Shown piece by piece: positions 1 to 12,776 of a stretch of DNA of 64,000 bases. The stretch lies in assembly GCA_016801845.1 (NCBI GenBank), contig CM028909.1, forward strand, positions 1,130,963 to 1,194,962, given 5' to 3'. The stretch comes from Polydactylus sextarius. Lineage: Eukaryota; Chordata; Actinopteri; Polynemidae. Position 1 is the stretch's first letter, and the number at the start of each line of letters is the position of its first letter. The translations under genes and the position numbers were made by a program. Below the pieces are notes generated by a model. That model made no database searches. It was not told the origin of the DNA and was given only the letters and a program-made list of their open reading frames with translations.

Positions 1-200
1 CACTCAGCTAACCGTGCTATGGTCAACTAACCATGCTACACTCAGCTAACCGTGCTACACTCAGCTAATCGCGCTATGGTCAGCTAACCGTGCTACACTC
101 AGCTAACCATGCTACACTCAGCTAACCATGTTACAGTCAGTTAACCATGTTACAGTCAGTTAACGATGCTTCAGTCAGCTAACCATGCCACTGTGGTTAA
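1..200. repeat. Degenerate tandem repeat CACTCAGCTAACCGTGCTA
   Basis: About ten imperfect units of roughly 18-19 bases (CACTCAGCTAAC then CGTGCTA or CATGCTA), fading into unique DNA after about 200. It continues off the left edge. Confidence 0.85.
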
Positions 201-240
201 ATGTGTTACTGTTAGAAATGCTTCATTAGCTGTGTTTTTA

Positions 241-919
241 CTGAAGCTAACAGCCAACACATCATTAGAACATGTGAACAAGTTAGCTAGTTAGCGCTTG
301 TAAAACAGAAATCTGTCTTTTTAGTTAAACAATTAAAGCTAACAGGCTAACTCCTCCTGCTAACAGGCCGAGTTCAAAGCCTGGATGTAGATTTATGTCT
401 CTGCCTGGACAAGCTGGTGCTAACAGTAGCCTAACTCTCTGTACATCTGACAAGTTAGCATGAACTAGCTAACAATGCTAAAACTCTCTGTACCCCTGTT
501 AGATAATGTTAGTGCTAACTTGCTAAAGATGTGTATATTAGCATTACAAAGCTAACTGTCAGTTTTATTTTGAAAGTCTCAGAGTCTGTAGAGACCAGTG
601 GGTTCAGATCTGACGACGTTTGTGGAAACTGGTTTTATAAACGACATTTAATGTGTTTAACAGCACGGAAACAAAACATAAAGAAGAAGAAAAAAAAAGA
701 AAAAAGAAAGATGGTGGAAATTTTAACGATAAAAGTTTCTGTTACAGAGTTTAACAAGTGACAGCAGGTTTTAACTTCATCACAGGAGCTGATGCCACAT
801 CTGGTTCTAACCACATCTGGAAACAGTCACACACACACACACACGCACAGTTAGTACTGTAAGTTGACGTTTTAACACCTCATTGATTTCTGTCAGAGCA
901 CACGCTCACTTTGTTATAA

Positions 920-1000
<81 letters not shown>

Positions 1001-1348
1001 ACACGCACTTTTCATGCAAACAAAATCTTATTCAAAACGTCTCCACATCCTGAGGGAAACATAAACAGGTAAACAAATGTATGTGAGCACAGGAACATGA
1101 CCCGAGGCAAACTAATCAATAACACACACACACACACACAGAGTAACACACACCCTGCACTGCAGCCTCTCAGTCACCCGTACAGAACAACACTGTGACT
1201 CTCTACAAAACCACCAACCCAGTTTAACTGAGAGCTTCTGGCACTGATATACACACACACAACACAGGGTGGGGGGTTTAGCATCAGCTTGTCTGGGCAG
1301 AGACATTAATCTACATCCAGGCTTTAAACTTGGCCTGTTAGCAGGAGG

Positions 1349-1381
<33 letters not shown>

Positions 1382-2523
1382 CCTCCAATCACACACACAG
1401 TGACAGTGACTCAGCGTCTTTGAGTTTGAAGCTCCAGGTTGAGGCTGAGGTGTGACAGACAGGAACAAGTGTTTCCCGGTGGCGGCGTTGTGGGCGGAGC
1501 CAGAGGTGAGTCAGATGTTGTTGATGTTCCTGAGAATCATTATCTCCACAAACAAACAAACAGACGCAGCAGAGAGCGTGTCGTCTCTCTCAGAGCCGCC
1601 CGGCTGTTTATTTAGCCTGAGCTTGTTTATTTACAGGGGGGGGGTTACGCTCAGTAGCACACGGACTCACACACACACACAAACACAGGACCAGTGATTT
1701 CATAGGGATCTGATTGGAGTTTGATGTGTCATCGTCCAATCACAATCAACCTCCAGCATTTAACCAATCAACGGCTTCCTTCCACTGAAGCAGCGACATG
1801 ATTGAACGAGAGCCGGAGGGTTAAATTAACCACAAACTTCCAGAGAAGAAGAGGTCAGATCACCTGAACAACCACTTCCTGTAAACGTTGCTGATGAGGA
1901 CGTCGTTCTCTCTGCAGGAGCAGATGCCGCCCTGACAGGAAGTGAGTCTGAGGCTCATTAACAGGTGCGAGCTCCTCATCATCATCATCTTCATCATGAA
2001 TCAGAATCAACAGATCACTTTCCCGCCTCACGGCGCCGGCGAAGAAACAGGAAGATGTTTGAGAGACGAGTGGAGCAGGTGCAGATGATCAGAGACGCTG
2101 GAATAAAAGGTTTGATTCCCTGACGACTCGTTGACTAATAATGGAGGAGGAGGAGGAGGAAGAGGACTGAAAAACTGGATTTGATGAAGAAAGTTTCCCA
2201 TAAGGCTTTGCTCTCGATCATGTGGTTTACAAACTTCACAAACTTCAACTTTCATCTTCTGATTAATTGATTGATTGAGACACATGAGCCGTTGGAGCCA
2301 ACATGGCCGCCACAGATTCCACTTTGCCAAACCTGCATGACAGAGACACGTAGACCAGGTCTTCAGAAGACCCTGATCCTGGACCTGCAGAGACCTCAGA
2401 CCAGAGAGTGAGTGTGTGTTTGTTTGAGTGTGTGTGTGTGTGTGTGGTCAGTGCAGCGTGTCTCCTCTCTCCCCTCAGGCCTGTTTGTTTTGGCACCAGA
2501 ACAAAGAGCTACACACACACACA

Positions 2524-2578
<55 letters not shown>

Positions 2579-3440
2579 CCTCCCAGGACGACCTGTTTCC
2601 TGTCGCCTCTTTCTCTCTTAACTTGCTGATGACATCACGCACTGGCAGCCAATCAGCTGTCAGATCAGATCCACTGATACAACAACTGTGATAGATGGAA
2701 ACACATTAGGATGTTTGAGCTGCTGAGGTCGGTTGTTCACCTCTAGAGGGCGACGACAGAGACGACCTGGCGCCCTGAGTCTGGTCTGACAGGCTGAAGA
2801 CAAGACTTGGGGTTTAGACGAGTGACACTGACGCAGGATCTGGATGTTTAAAGATGATTAAAGATGGCCGACCACATGACCACATGACCACAGGGAAGGA
2901 GGAGTTAGCGTTAGCCTCCACCAGGTGGTGAATTGAACCTGAACGTGTTTGATGATAAAACAAGACGTTAGACTTTCGTCCTCCTCCTCCTCCTCCTCCT
3001 CCTCCTCCTCCTCCTCCTCCTCCTCCTCGACACGGTTCAGTCGGTCCCAGTGAAGCAGAAAAAATAACCCATAACTCTCCGACCCACCACAGCGTTAGCG
3101 TTAGCATCTGTCCTCAGAGGAACAACAAGTCGTAACTCAGAGTCTTCGTCTTCATCGTCTGTTTGTCTGATAAAACTTTAAATTCTGCTTCAACATTTAT
3201 TAGTTTCTATTTCAGAGTCGAGGACAAACGTTTCACTTCACGTCTGATTTATGTCGTTTTCTTTTCCTTCACATGATCCACAGAGCCGAGGTCAAAGGTC
3301 ACCCGGTTCACAAACTAAAAGAGTCTTCATACTGTAAACACGACGTCAGCGGCGTTTATTCACCGTCACATGACGACGTGCAGCAGCTCCTCACTTAAAG
3401 GAATGTATATACAGGACGAGAGTCCACATCCCCTGAACAA
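241..3440. other. Non-coding stretch left of plxna3 exon 5
   Basis: Contains a (CA)n run at about 923-995, (TG)n at about 1351-1378, a CA/TG cluster at 2410-2577 and a (TCC)n run at 2980-3028. No conserved coding exon was recognised on either strand; presumably plxna3 intron. Confidence 0.6.
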
Positions 3441-3449
3441 GACAACACG

Positions 3450-4080
3450 CAGCTGCTAGCTAACCTTAGCATCAATAGATAAACACAGCCAACCTTAGCA
3501 TCAATAGATAAACGCAGCTAACGTTAGCATCACTAGATAAACGCAGCTAACGTTAGCATCACTAGATAAACGCAGCTAACGTTAGCATCAATAGATAAAC
3601 GCAGCTAATGTTAGCTTCACTGAGATAATGACAGCTAACATTAGCATCACTAGATAAACGCAGCTAATGTTAGCTTCACTGAGATAATGACAGCTAACGT
3701 TAGCTTCACTAGATAAACGCAGCAAACGTTAGCTTCACTAGATAAACACAGCTAACGTTAGCTTCACTAGATAAACGCAGCTAACGTTAGCTTCACTAGA
3801 TAAACGCAGCTAACATTAGCATCACTAGATAAACACAGCTAACGTTAGCATCACTAGATAAACACAGCTAACGTTAGCTTCACTAGATAAACGCAGTGAA
3901 CGTTAGCTTCACTAGATAAACGCAGCTAACGTTAGCATCACTAGATAAACACAGCTAATGTTAGCATCACTAGATAAACACAGCTAACGTTAGCTTCACT
4001 GAGATAATGACAGCTAACGTTAGCATCACTAGATAATCACAGACAACTTCAGCATCACTTAGATAATCACAGACAACGTT
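3450..4080. repeat. 29-bp minisatellite with GCTAACGTTAGC palindrome
   Basis: About 21 head-to-tail units. Each reads AGATAAACGCAGCTAACG and then TTAGCATCACT or TTAGCTTCACT. The core GCTAACGTTAGC is a perfect 12-base palindrome. Some units carry the longer GAGATAATGACAG variant. Confidence 0.93.
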
Positions 4081-6235
4081 ATGGTCAACTAAAGCTTGGA
4101 AACTTTAGCTCATCTTGTCTTTTATTTAAGCTTTTTAACAAAACAGCAGGATCCAACTTCATGCTAACATTAGCTTCTTTATGAACAGTTAAAATTATAA
4201 TTTTGACAAAACTATAATGCTAACAACAGCATTAGAACTTGCCAACATTAGCATGTTAGCCAAAATAAGCCGGTTCTACCATCATGCTAACATTTGTTTG
4301 TTTATCATTAGCTACAACGCCTCCTCATTAACGCTAACGTCATAAAGGGGGCGGGGCTTCGTCTGGTGTTAAATGTAAACAGAAACTTTGATCCTGCACC
4401 TTCCCCTGGAAAAACCCTGGAAAGTCCTGGAAACCTGGTTCCTGGTTGTTGGAAATGAAATGTGATTAGCTGAGCTCAGTTATAACAAACTGCAGCAGGA
4501 ACACGTGACGTTTGAACATTTGTAGAAACGTTTAGACCAGTTCAGATCAATAACAGTTACAACAAAACAAAGAGAAAATGTCAACATGAACTAAAACATA
4601 AACTACAAATACTTTTATTTTCATTTAACCATCAACTGATGATGATGATGAACACAGAGTCTCTGTTTTTAGTCTAAAACACAAATTAACAGTTTAACTT
4701 TGTGTCCTGATTTAATTCATTAGAGTTAGAAACCGCACGGAGGTCTGAGCGCTGACAACAACAACAACAACAACAACAACAACACCAGCTCTGGACAGGA
4801 AGTGATGTCATGACAGAAACATGTGATGTCACAGAACAACGAGGAGGAGGAGGTTTCACTAAACATAGAGTCTTAATCTAAAACTAAAGCCGGTGGTTTA
4901 AAACTGTTCAGACTTTCACCCCCACCCTCCAGGTTCTCCTCCCCCTCCCTCCCTATGCCCCCCCCCGGTCCCCCCCAGCCTCCAGCCTCCACAGGAGCAT
5001 CTCTCCTCCAATGTGAATGAACGCTGAAGCGGCAGCTGTGTGGGAGGAGGTGAACGAGGTGAACGTGGAGAGGAGGCGCTCACTGTTTTTATAGTTTCAA
5101 ACAGGAACATGAAGACGAGCAGAGAAAGAGCAGAGAACAAGGTTCTCACTGCCTCTTTACATTTCACTGATGATGAAGATTAATGAGCCTCAGAGCAGAC
5201 GATGAGGTTCACGTCAGTGGTTCCTCAGAGAAAACTGAAGAACCTGACGTTACTGATCCGTTCATAGTAAAAACCTCTGAGGTTCTTTAAAACATCAACG
5301 TGTTCCCTGTGGTTCCTCGGGAGGTTCTAGACGACTTTAAGACCTTAGCAGTTCCTCAGCAGCTTCTCACTGATGTTGACATGATTTGAGGTTCTAGGAG
5401 ACTAAAACAGAACCTCTGAACCTTAACAGGTTGAGTGGAGAATTGAGTACATCATCACCAAACTCCACTGCTACAGAACACAACATCCAGTCAAAACACT
5501 ACACACGTCTACACCGCGTCCAGGTTTACTGCATTATTACATCATCACACTATTACATCACACATCTGAACAAATCAAGTGTTCACACCAGTATTTAAAC
5601 AGACGCTGTGGTTGCACTCGCTTCATTATGGACATGCAGAGACCTGAAAGACCTGAGACCTAGTCCTGGACCTCCCAGAGCTAAAGAACATTGTCTGAAA
5701 TCAGACAAATGAGGACACAATAATTTAAAAAAAAAAGGCCTCAAACCCTGGAGGGACCGATACTGGTCGTATACCCCCTGACGACAGGAAGTGATGACGA
5801 GACGCGACAAGACACAACGAAACACGACGAGACGTGACGAGACGTCTCCGTCTGGAGTCCAATCACTGGTCTTTAATCCTACATTAGTCCTGGATCGTGA
5901 CTCTACACCTCTCAGCTGTTTATCTGTCCCGTCTGTGAATAAAAACCCGGGAAATGAACAGATTGTGTTTGCTCGGTTATGAAATCAAAACAACGTTCAG
6001 CTTATTTTCAGCTCCAGATAACAATAATAACCACGGAGCCGCGGGCGCCGGCGCCACATATGGACGAACCACTGAAGATGAGTTTTAGAGTCGAAGAAAA
6101 TATGTAAGAGAAATGAAATATTTATCAGATATCCACACTTGTTATTGTTACGGAGCCACAGCTGCTGCGTCTGAACCAACGACCACCGACCCTGAAGGTG
6201 AAAGTGAAACAGGAAGCAGCCAAACGACTCCTCAC
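4081..6235. other. plxna3 intron, no further exon recognised
   Basis: Scattered GCTAAC words, (AAC)n at about 4756-4783 and a short GACGAGACGTGACGAGACG run at 5788-5850. I looked for the plexin segment that follows TRSGQLKK and did not find it. Confidence 0.55.
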
Positions 6236-6418
6236 CTTCTTCAGCTGTCCACTGCGTGTTCCTACAAACACCACCGTGTGTTCTCCGTAGGTGTAGGCGG
6301 CCACGGCGCCCATGCCCTCGGTCCGGTCCTCGTACAGCGGGTTTCCCTCGATGACCCTCAGGCCTCCGAGCGGCTGGTTCAGCACCAGACCGCAGAAGTC
6401 GTCTCCGATCTGCTTCGG
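6236..6418 (-). CDS. plxna3: plxna3 coding exon 5
   Basis: Residues 405-465, exactly 61 codons in phase 0, acceptor TTGTCTCTGCAG, donor AAG|GTGAGG. It encodes DDFCGLVLNQPLGG and the VGTRSGQLKK strand. No following plexin exon was recognised between here and base 1, so the next intron is at least 6.2 kb. Confidence 0.93.
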
Positions 6419-8521
6419 CTGCAGAGACAAAAAAAAAGAAAAGAGTTTGTTAGGAAAGTGATTCACGCCGTGTTCCTCACGGCCCGGAGCCGTCATCAGT
6501 TTGTCCTTCGGTCCAACTGGACGTTTGTCAGATGTGATGAAATCCCCTTCAGGCTTTGTGAGAACGAGAAAGTGACAGAAAACACCGGAGCCTCGGGTCA
6601 GGACCAGCGCCAGCACGGAGGCAACGATTAGACCTGACAGCTCTGAGGAGGAGGAGGCAGCGGTAACTGACACTCCACCAGGGGGCGCTGACGCCTCTGA
6701 ACACACTGAAGTTTTTATAAAGATGCAAAGATTCATCCTAGTTGGAGACGCAACATGTTCTAGTTGAAATTAAAAAGGTTCTACTGGTTCTGTAGAAGAT
6801 GTTACTGGTTCCTGCAGGTTCTTTAGGATCTTGTAGTCGACCAGCAGAAGATGTTTTAAGTCATTCAAAAGGTTCGACTGTTGGAGGATTTTATTGGTTC
6901 CTCAGCAGCTAAACAACCAGTTAGCGCTAGCGTTAGCGCATTAGTCATTAGCATAGCTCGTTTTCTGGAGGAGGTGACGACCGTGAAATTAGTTTTCATT
7001 TGTTCTGAACACATTTTACACAAAGGCTGGTCCAGGTGTCACATGACCACAGGGTAACGACAAAATCAGATAAAGTGTTGAATAAAACCAAAGATGGTAG
7101 AAGAAGTTGGGAGGTTTGTCAATGATCTGAACAGATGTAACTCAAACACAAACGAGTAAATTTAATTTAAATTTACAAATTACAAGTTCATAAAAGATCT
7201 ACTGAGGCACCACAAGGAGAGTCCTTTATTTTTATTTTTAATCCTTTATTTTCAACCTTTAGTGACTCATGAACCAACGAGAGAAAAATCTGAATTGTTA
7301 CAGTCAAAAGTATCAACAGTTGTTAAACAGGTAAAACGACTTTTTAAAAGCTGAAGAATGAAAATTAATGTGCTAACGTGTTTTCATCGTAACTGAAAGA
7401 AGAAGTAAAGTTCACAGAGTTTGTTCTTCAACGACATCAACAACAGTCGGTTGTTGGTCAGCGAAGCTCCAACATGAACACTGACTGATTCATGTTTGAG
7501 TTCAGACCAGGGAGGAGCAGGATTATTACAGGGTCCAGACTCGCTGCGAGGCTAGCTAACACCCTGTCATTAGCGGGTTCAGGCCTCGCTGGAAACTCTC
7601 TGAATCACACAGAAATGTTTGTTTTACTGTATCTGCGAGGACCAGCATCGCTCTGGGTATCAGCTGATACCGAGCTCAGCTTTCACACACACTAAATATA
7701 GTTACAGTATATTTAGTTTCCATTTTCTCTGCTGCTCAGCTCAGACTTAAAGAAATCTGAGCAGACGCTCACACCGCACTGCAGCTTACAGGTGTTTACT
7801 TATTACTGCAGGACTTTTATTTTGGCGGGTACAGATGATGAGACGCAGATTAAAGTTTGCAGAGTCCGTCCAGAGTTGGCGCTGTGACGAGAAACTGATT
7901 CAGCAGCTGCAGCTGCAGCACATCTGTCCAGGTTTCATCTTCTCTTGTGTCTGAATCATTTTCATAATTTGTGTTGTTGATCAGCTGTGATACTCAGAGT
8001 CTTTTAGAGTCATAGCTCAGTTTTAGTGTAAAATAACAGGTCAGAGCTGGTGAGCAGGTATCTGACACGTTAACACGGGTCAATGTCCTGCTGCTTCTTC
8101 TTCAGGTCCCGGACACGTTGCTGCTGTTTCCTGACGTTTTGTCTGTCGACTTTTCTCTGGTTGATTCCTGAGACGAGACTAAACGTCCTCATCGTCTTTT
8201 TCTTGGCTACTTGTTGTGACCTGCTTGACGCTAAGCTACTAGCATTGTTACCATGACGCTAGGCTACTAGCATTGTTACCATGACGCTAGGCTACTAGCA
8301 TCGTTACCGTGACCTGACGCTAGGCTACTAGCAATGTTTGGATGTTTAGGAAGGAGCAGTAGGAGGTGGAGCTTGGGCCAAAACAGTAACACAGATAAAA
8401 TATGACGAGATGGATCCATGGATGCTTCCACCTCTAGTTCAACCCGTTAGCTCCTGTCGCTAGTTCAGTTTACACACCACATGGTCCAGGACCTGCTAAT
8501 CACTGATATAGTGGAGCCTGT

Positions 8522-8561
<40 letters not shown>

Positions 8562-11500
8562 CCTGCTGTTTATAATAAAGGAAGGAGGTCAGAGTCTGGA
8601 CCAGAAGCTCCGCCCTTGTCTCTCTCTCTCTTTACTTTGGCCTCAAAACACACACACACACAGAGCTAGTTAGCTGGTTAGTAACTTGGTAGGATGCCGA
8701 GGGGCGACAACCCCCTCCTCCCTCCACCTTCGACCCTCGTCTCCTGGCGCGAGGCTCCTCCCTGCCGCCCCTTGGTTGTCATGGTAACCCCTGCAGGCCA
8801 TTACTGCCATGAATAAGAACATCATCTACCCCCCTGTCCCTCCCCCGCCCTCCTCTGACCTGAAATAACCTCACTGAGGGGTGGGGGAGGTTCCTCTCTC
8901 CTCACATTTCATGTTTCGCCTCAGATTTTGTGTTTGATGCATAAACTGATTCATGTTAAAACGTCGTCTCCTCCAGGACGCCGCTGACACCAACATGAAC
9001 ATCGACTCCTCTGAGATTTTATCAAAGCACCAGATATTTAGATATTTCTTCTGAGCGATGCTCAGGGTTCAGCTCACCGTGTGGATGCAGGCCAGTTCCT
9101 TGTTGAGTAACCACGGCAGCGAGAGGCGTCCCTCTCCACGGTAACAGGAGCGGATCCTCTCCCTCATGGCGAGGTTGATGTCGTGGAGCGTGAACAGACA
9201 GAGCACCGTCTCTCTGGGTGGGTTGGAGCGATTCTTCTGACCCTGAAAACCACCAGACATCAGTCAGACAAAGGACGAAGACGGCAAGGACCGAGATGAC
9301 AGAGACGACAAACTCACCTGAGAGAAGACAACAAACAGGACGTCGTCGTCCTCTGACAGGCCGAGCGCCTGCGCCAGCCGCCGCCCCGGTTTCTGCTTGT
9401 AAGCGGCCTGGACGAGCCGGTACTCGACACCGTCCTTGGTGCAGCCCAGAGGAAACTCCACATACGAGTAGAACTCGGTGTCGTTGGAGCACATCCTGAC
9501 AATCTTGGAGGTGAAGAACTTCTCACCGCCGGCGTCCATCTGCGTTAGCTGCGTGTCCAGCTGCAGCGTCAGGAAGTAGACGTAGGTACGACTGGAGAAG
9601 CCGTAGACGTAGTAGATGTCGAAGGCGGGGTAGAGCGACAGCGTGTCTGACGGGATCTTGATCTGCGAGGAGACAAACTCATCCTGGTAGACCAGCGAGA
9701 ACATGTTGACACTCTCCTCGTCCGCCACCAGCTTCCTGCTGGACAGTGTGGGGAAGTACTCTGACTTCCCATCAATGGCGGCGCCAATGAACAGACGGCT
9801 ACCGCCCTTCACTGGCTTCTTCTTCTTGGGGTCTGCCGTCAAGTCGTCCTCACCAACCACGACACCTGTAGAAGACGAGGAGACAGTCAGGACCTTGGAC
9901 TGGAGGTCAAAGACACTAAATCTGAGGCTTGTTCTGAGGCACTAAATTAAACCACACATGACATCACAACAACAGACAGCAGACCTGCACGTGCCTCTGT
10001 ATGAACTAAACCAGATGTTACAACTCATTTGTTGGCGTAGATGAATGGCGTCTACGGACTAGGACTGGAGTAAAACCCCCGCAAGCAGGTGGTGCTTGAG
10101 GGGGCACCAAAAGCACCAACTGTGATTGGATTCATGCAACAAAAGGCCCACGCAGCGTACCACCCCTTACTGCACGCTGCAGGATGTGGCCTCGCTGCTA
10201 GGTACTCGCTGGCGCCTCCTGTCCTTGCCCCAAAAGGGACACCCAAGTCTTGCTACTCCACTCAAAGTGGCACAATCTAGCCTGAGAACTCGGGGTTGAT
10301 GTAGAATTCATTGCTGCATATCTTATCTGGTCTGGGAACAACTCAGGATCCTCCACGTAGAGCTGGACCTGGACCACCTTGTGGACCTGCCTCCAACAGG
10401 ACCTGATCCTGGACAAATAGATGGAGGGTATGACCCATCATTTCAGCAGCTTCAGAACAGACTGGAAGCTAGCTGGTTAGCATGCTAACACCAGTAGAAG
10501 CTAAACAACAGTTAAGGATTAGGTTTGATGCCTAAGTGCAACAATTTTTGTCCAAACAACACAGGAAGACCAGGTTGTTCCTGAGGTGAAGTGCAGTCGA
10601 GAAGGAATCGACCCGGCACTCGACCTCTAATGGCACCAGCACCATAAAAGTTTAATAAGGGTTTTTAGTTACATATAAATGAAACACTTCAGTTTCTACA
10701 ACATCAGAGGAGGTTTTCTAAAAGATCAGGATCTGGACTGCCTGCAAATTCTGCTTCTCATCATTAGATCCACCTTGTGAGATCAGGTCTAGAATAGTAA
10801 AGGTTTGACCTTGCTCCAAGACGGGTTCCCAAGTCTTGCTATTCCACGCAAGTCAGCATAATCTAGCCTGGGAACTTGTGGTCATCCCAGAATTTATTGC
10901 TGCATATCTGATCTAGTCTGCGAACAACTCAAGGTCCTCCAAGTGGAACTGGATCTGGATCACCTTATTTGACCTGCCTCCAACTAGACCTGATCCTGGA
11001 CAAACAGATGGAGGGTATGACCCATCCACTGAGCAGCTTCAGGACAGACTGAAAGCTAGCTGGTTAGCATGCTAACACCAGTAGAAGCTGAACAATAGTT
11101 AATGATAAGGTTTGATGCAAGTGCAACAAATTTTGTCCAAACAACACAGGAAGACCAGGTGGTTCCTGAGGTGAAGCTCGGTCAAGAATCTCTATCGATC
11201 AACTCGACCTCTGATGACAATGGTACTATTAAAATTTAATAAGGCTTTTTGGTTAAATATAAATGAAATGCTTCAGTTTGTAAAACATCAGAGGAGGTTT
11301 TCTAAAAGATCAGGATCTGGACTGTCTGGTCTTGCAGAATTCAAGTTCTTCTGATCAGCCCCATCTCCTGAGATCAGGTCTTAATATTTAGGTTTGACAT
11401 GGTGACAGATCTGGACCACATCTCCTTGTCAATCATCGGCCATGTTTCCCCGACAGGCTTTCATTCAAGTTTTTGTTTCGGCAGCCGATTTGGAAGAAAA

Positions 11501-12776
11501 ACCTGCACAATATTTTGACACATGAGTGACAGCTGCAGGTCGAAACGCCGCCGCCGCTCGTCAAGAACAAAAGGGACGAGGAAACACTGGAGCGTTTTGT
11601 TTTCTTCATCTTTTTTCATCTTCATGCAAGAAAATTACCAAAACTTTGATGTGATATCAGCACAAAAATCTGCTGAACGTCTGGTCAAAGACAAAGGAGC
11701 CTTTGAATTAAAACCTGCAGCAGAAAACATCAGCAGGAGGCGGCGACTGTAGACGACAACAGAGCACCGATGAAAAGACTCTGATACGAACGTCTGTGTC
11801 ACCACAAGTCTAATGACTGAAGCTACTGTAAAAAGACCCGACCACAGGTGTATGTGACCCCGCCCCCTGCACCCCGGCGTACCTGCCATCCCATCAGCCT
11901 CTCTGGCTCCAGACAGGTAGTGCTCCTTGCGGTGATGCGGTTCCCCCAGTTTGAAGAGATCCTCGAGGCGAAGGAACTGACAGACGCCCTGCCAGATGGA
12001 GCCACAGGCCACAAGCCTGTTACCTGTGTAGTCCACCAGGAGGAGCTTATTCACGTTGTCTGACGACTCCAGGCTGAGGAGAGACAGACAGGTCAGTTTA
12101 GACAAGCGAAAGGCAAGACAGACGGGGTAGACATTAGCATGTAAAGGACAGACAGACGATGAGGTTCATGTGGACAGAGTTGAAATGTCTGACAGGTGAG
12201 ACATCAAGACTAGTGAGAGGGAAGAGGTGAAACAGCAGACAGGCAAAATATCTAAACAAGACAGTAGCATGAGGGTGAGACAGGTGAGACCAGTCAGACA
12301 AGTAAATTATTTGACCAGATAACAACGTGCAAGAGACGGTCACATGATGAGATAAACTGGTAAATTTAGACAGACGAGACGTTGGACAAGTGACAAAAAG
12401 GCTGGTAAATTAGTGCGTTAAGGTAAATAAAAAGGTAAACATGAAGGTGAAGTCAGGTGTAGACAGACCGGTGAGCGCAGGCCCTGACGCTGGGCGGAGG
12501 GTAACACTTGGCGTTGTCCTCCACAGGTCCGGTCATGTGACTCCTCAGCTCCGTCAGATTGGCTGACAGCTTCAGAACGCGGTTGACGGCGCCGACAAAC
12601 ACCTCGCCCGTCCTCCGGTGGACCGTCAGGTGTGTGAGGGAGGTGTCGAACGCCCGGTACACCGCCCTGCTGGACGCCACCGAGGAGGGTGGAGGGACGG
12701 CCGGGGCAGCACGGAGGTGGGAGGAGAAGAGGAGGAGGAGGAGGAAGAGGAGGAGAGGAGAGGAGGAGGAGAACAT
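6236..12776 (-). CDS. plxna3: plxna3, plexin-A3, 5' coding part (exons 1-5, residues 1-465)
   Basis: Plexin-A3 is a single-pass membrane receptor that, with neuropilins, transmits class 3 semaphorin signals in axon guidance. Five minus-strand exons join in frame: 12776-12469, 12073-11883, 9865-9318, 9242-9078 and 6418-6236. They give a leucine-rich signal peptide (about residues 1-24) and then most of the seven-bladed sema domain. Diagnostic stretches are TGEVFVGAVNRV, GSIWQGVCQFLRL, GEPHHRKEHYLSGA, DGKSEYFPTLSSRKL, FFTSKIVRMC, GQKNRSNPPRETVLC and FCGLVLNQPLGG. The last two resemble mammalian PLXNA3 more than A1, A2 or A4. The start codon has a perfect CCACC context. The sema end, PSI/IPT repeats, transmembrane segment and GAP domain must lie left of the window. 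A lysine-rich insert near residues 171-185 looks longer than the mammalian loop. Plexin family membership is near certain; the A3 paralogue is recalled, not searched. Confidence 0.9.
6419..9077 (-). other. plxna3 intron 4
   Basis: 2.66 kb with four tandem copies of a unit of about 27 bases containing GACGCTAGGCTACTAGCAT at 8226-8335, and (CA)n at 8522-8560. No exon was seen. Confidence 0.7.
9078..9242 (-). CDS. plxna3: plxna3 coding exon 4
   Basis: Residues 350-404, exactly 55 codons in phase 0, acceptor TTTTCAG, donor ACG|GTGAGC. It encodes GQKNRSNPPRETVLC...SCYRGEG...PWLLNKELACIHT. The GQKNR and PPR spelling is the best evidence for the A3 paralogue. Confidence 0.95.
9318..9865 (-). CDS. 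plxna3: plxna3 coding exon 3
   Basis: The largest exon: Gly167 completed, then residues 168-349, ending VVFSQ before GTGAGT. The acceptor is TTCTACAG. It contains DGKSEYFPTLSSRKL, SLVYQDEFVSSQIKIPSDTL, YPAFDIYYVYGFSS and FFTSKIVRMCSND, all close to vertebrate plexin-A. A charged DPKKKK segment near the start is not in the mammalian sequence as I recall it. Confidence 0.95.
10226..11400. repeat. Direct duplication of about 600 bp in plxna3 intron 2
   Basis: The blocks at about 10,226-10,795 and 10,823-11,395 align end to end with moderate divergence and small indels. Landmarks are AAGTCTTGCTA, AACAACTCA, GATGGAGGGTATGACCCATC, GGTTAGCATGCTAACACCAG and AACATCAGAGGAGGTTTTCT, each seen once per block in the same order. 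A related fragment is at about 29,605-29,665. Probably an old interspersed element, family not identified. Confidence 0.85.
11883..12073 (-). CDS. plxna3: plxna3 coding exon 2
   Basis: Codon 103 is completed and residues 104-166 follow, plus one base of Gly167. The acceptor is TCTCCTCAG and the donor G|GTACGC. It encodes the conserved VNKLLLVDYTGNRLVACGS and GEPHHRKEHYLSGA stretches of the plexin-A sema domain. Confidence 0.9.
12469..12776 (-). CDS. plxna3: plxna3 coding exon 1
   Basis: Residues 1-102 plus two bases of codon 103. It holds the signal peptide and the first sema blade, ending ...PPPSVRACAH. The donor CG|GTCTGT is weaker than average but gives the right phase. The reading frame is open further 5', but the ATG at 12776 has the best context and is followed directly by a hydrophobic leader. 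A good acceptor (TGTCTCTACAG, exon base 12894) suggests the 5' UTR of this exon is about 118 bases. Confidence 0.87.

Noticed and set aside
3450..4080. CRISPR-like regular array
   Set aside because: The 29-bp units abut directly with no unique spacers, and the context is vertebrate.
6113..6631. 172-residue plus-strand frame
   Set aside because: Antisense shadow of plxna3 exon 5.
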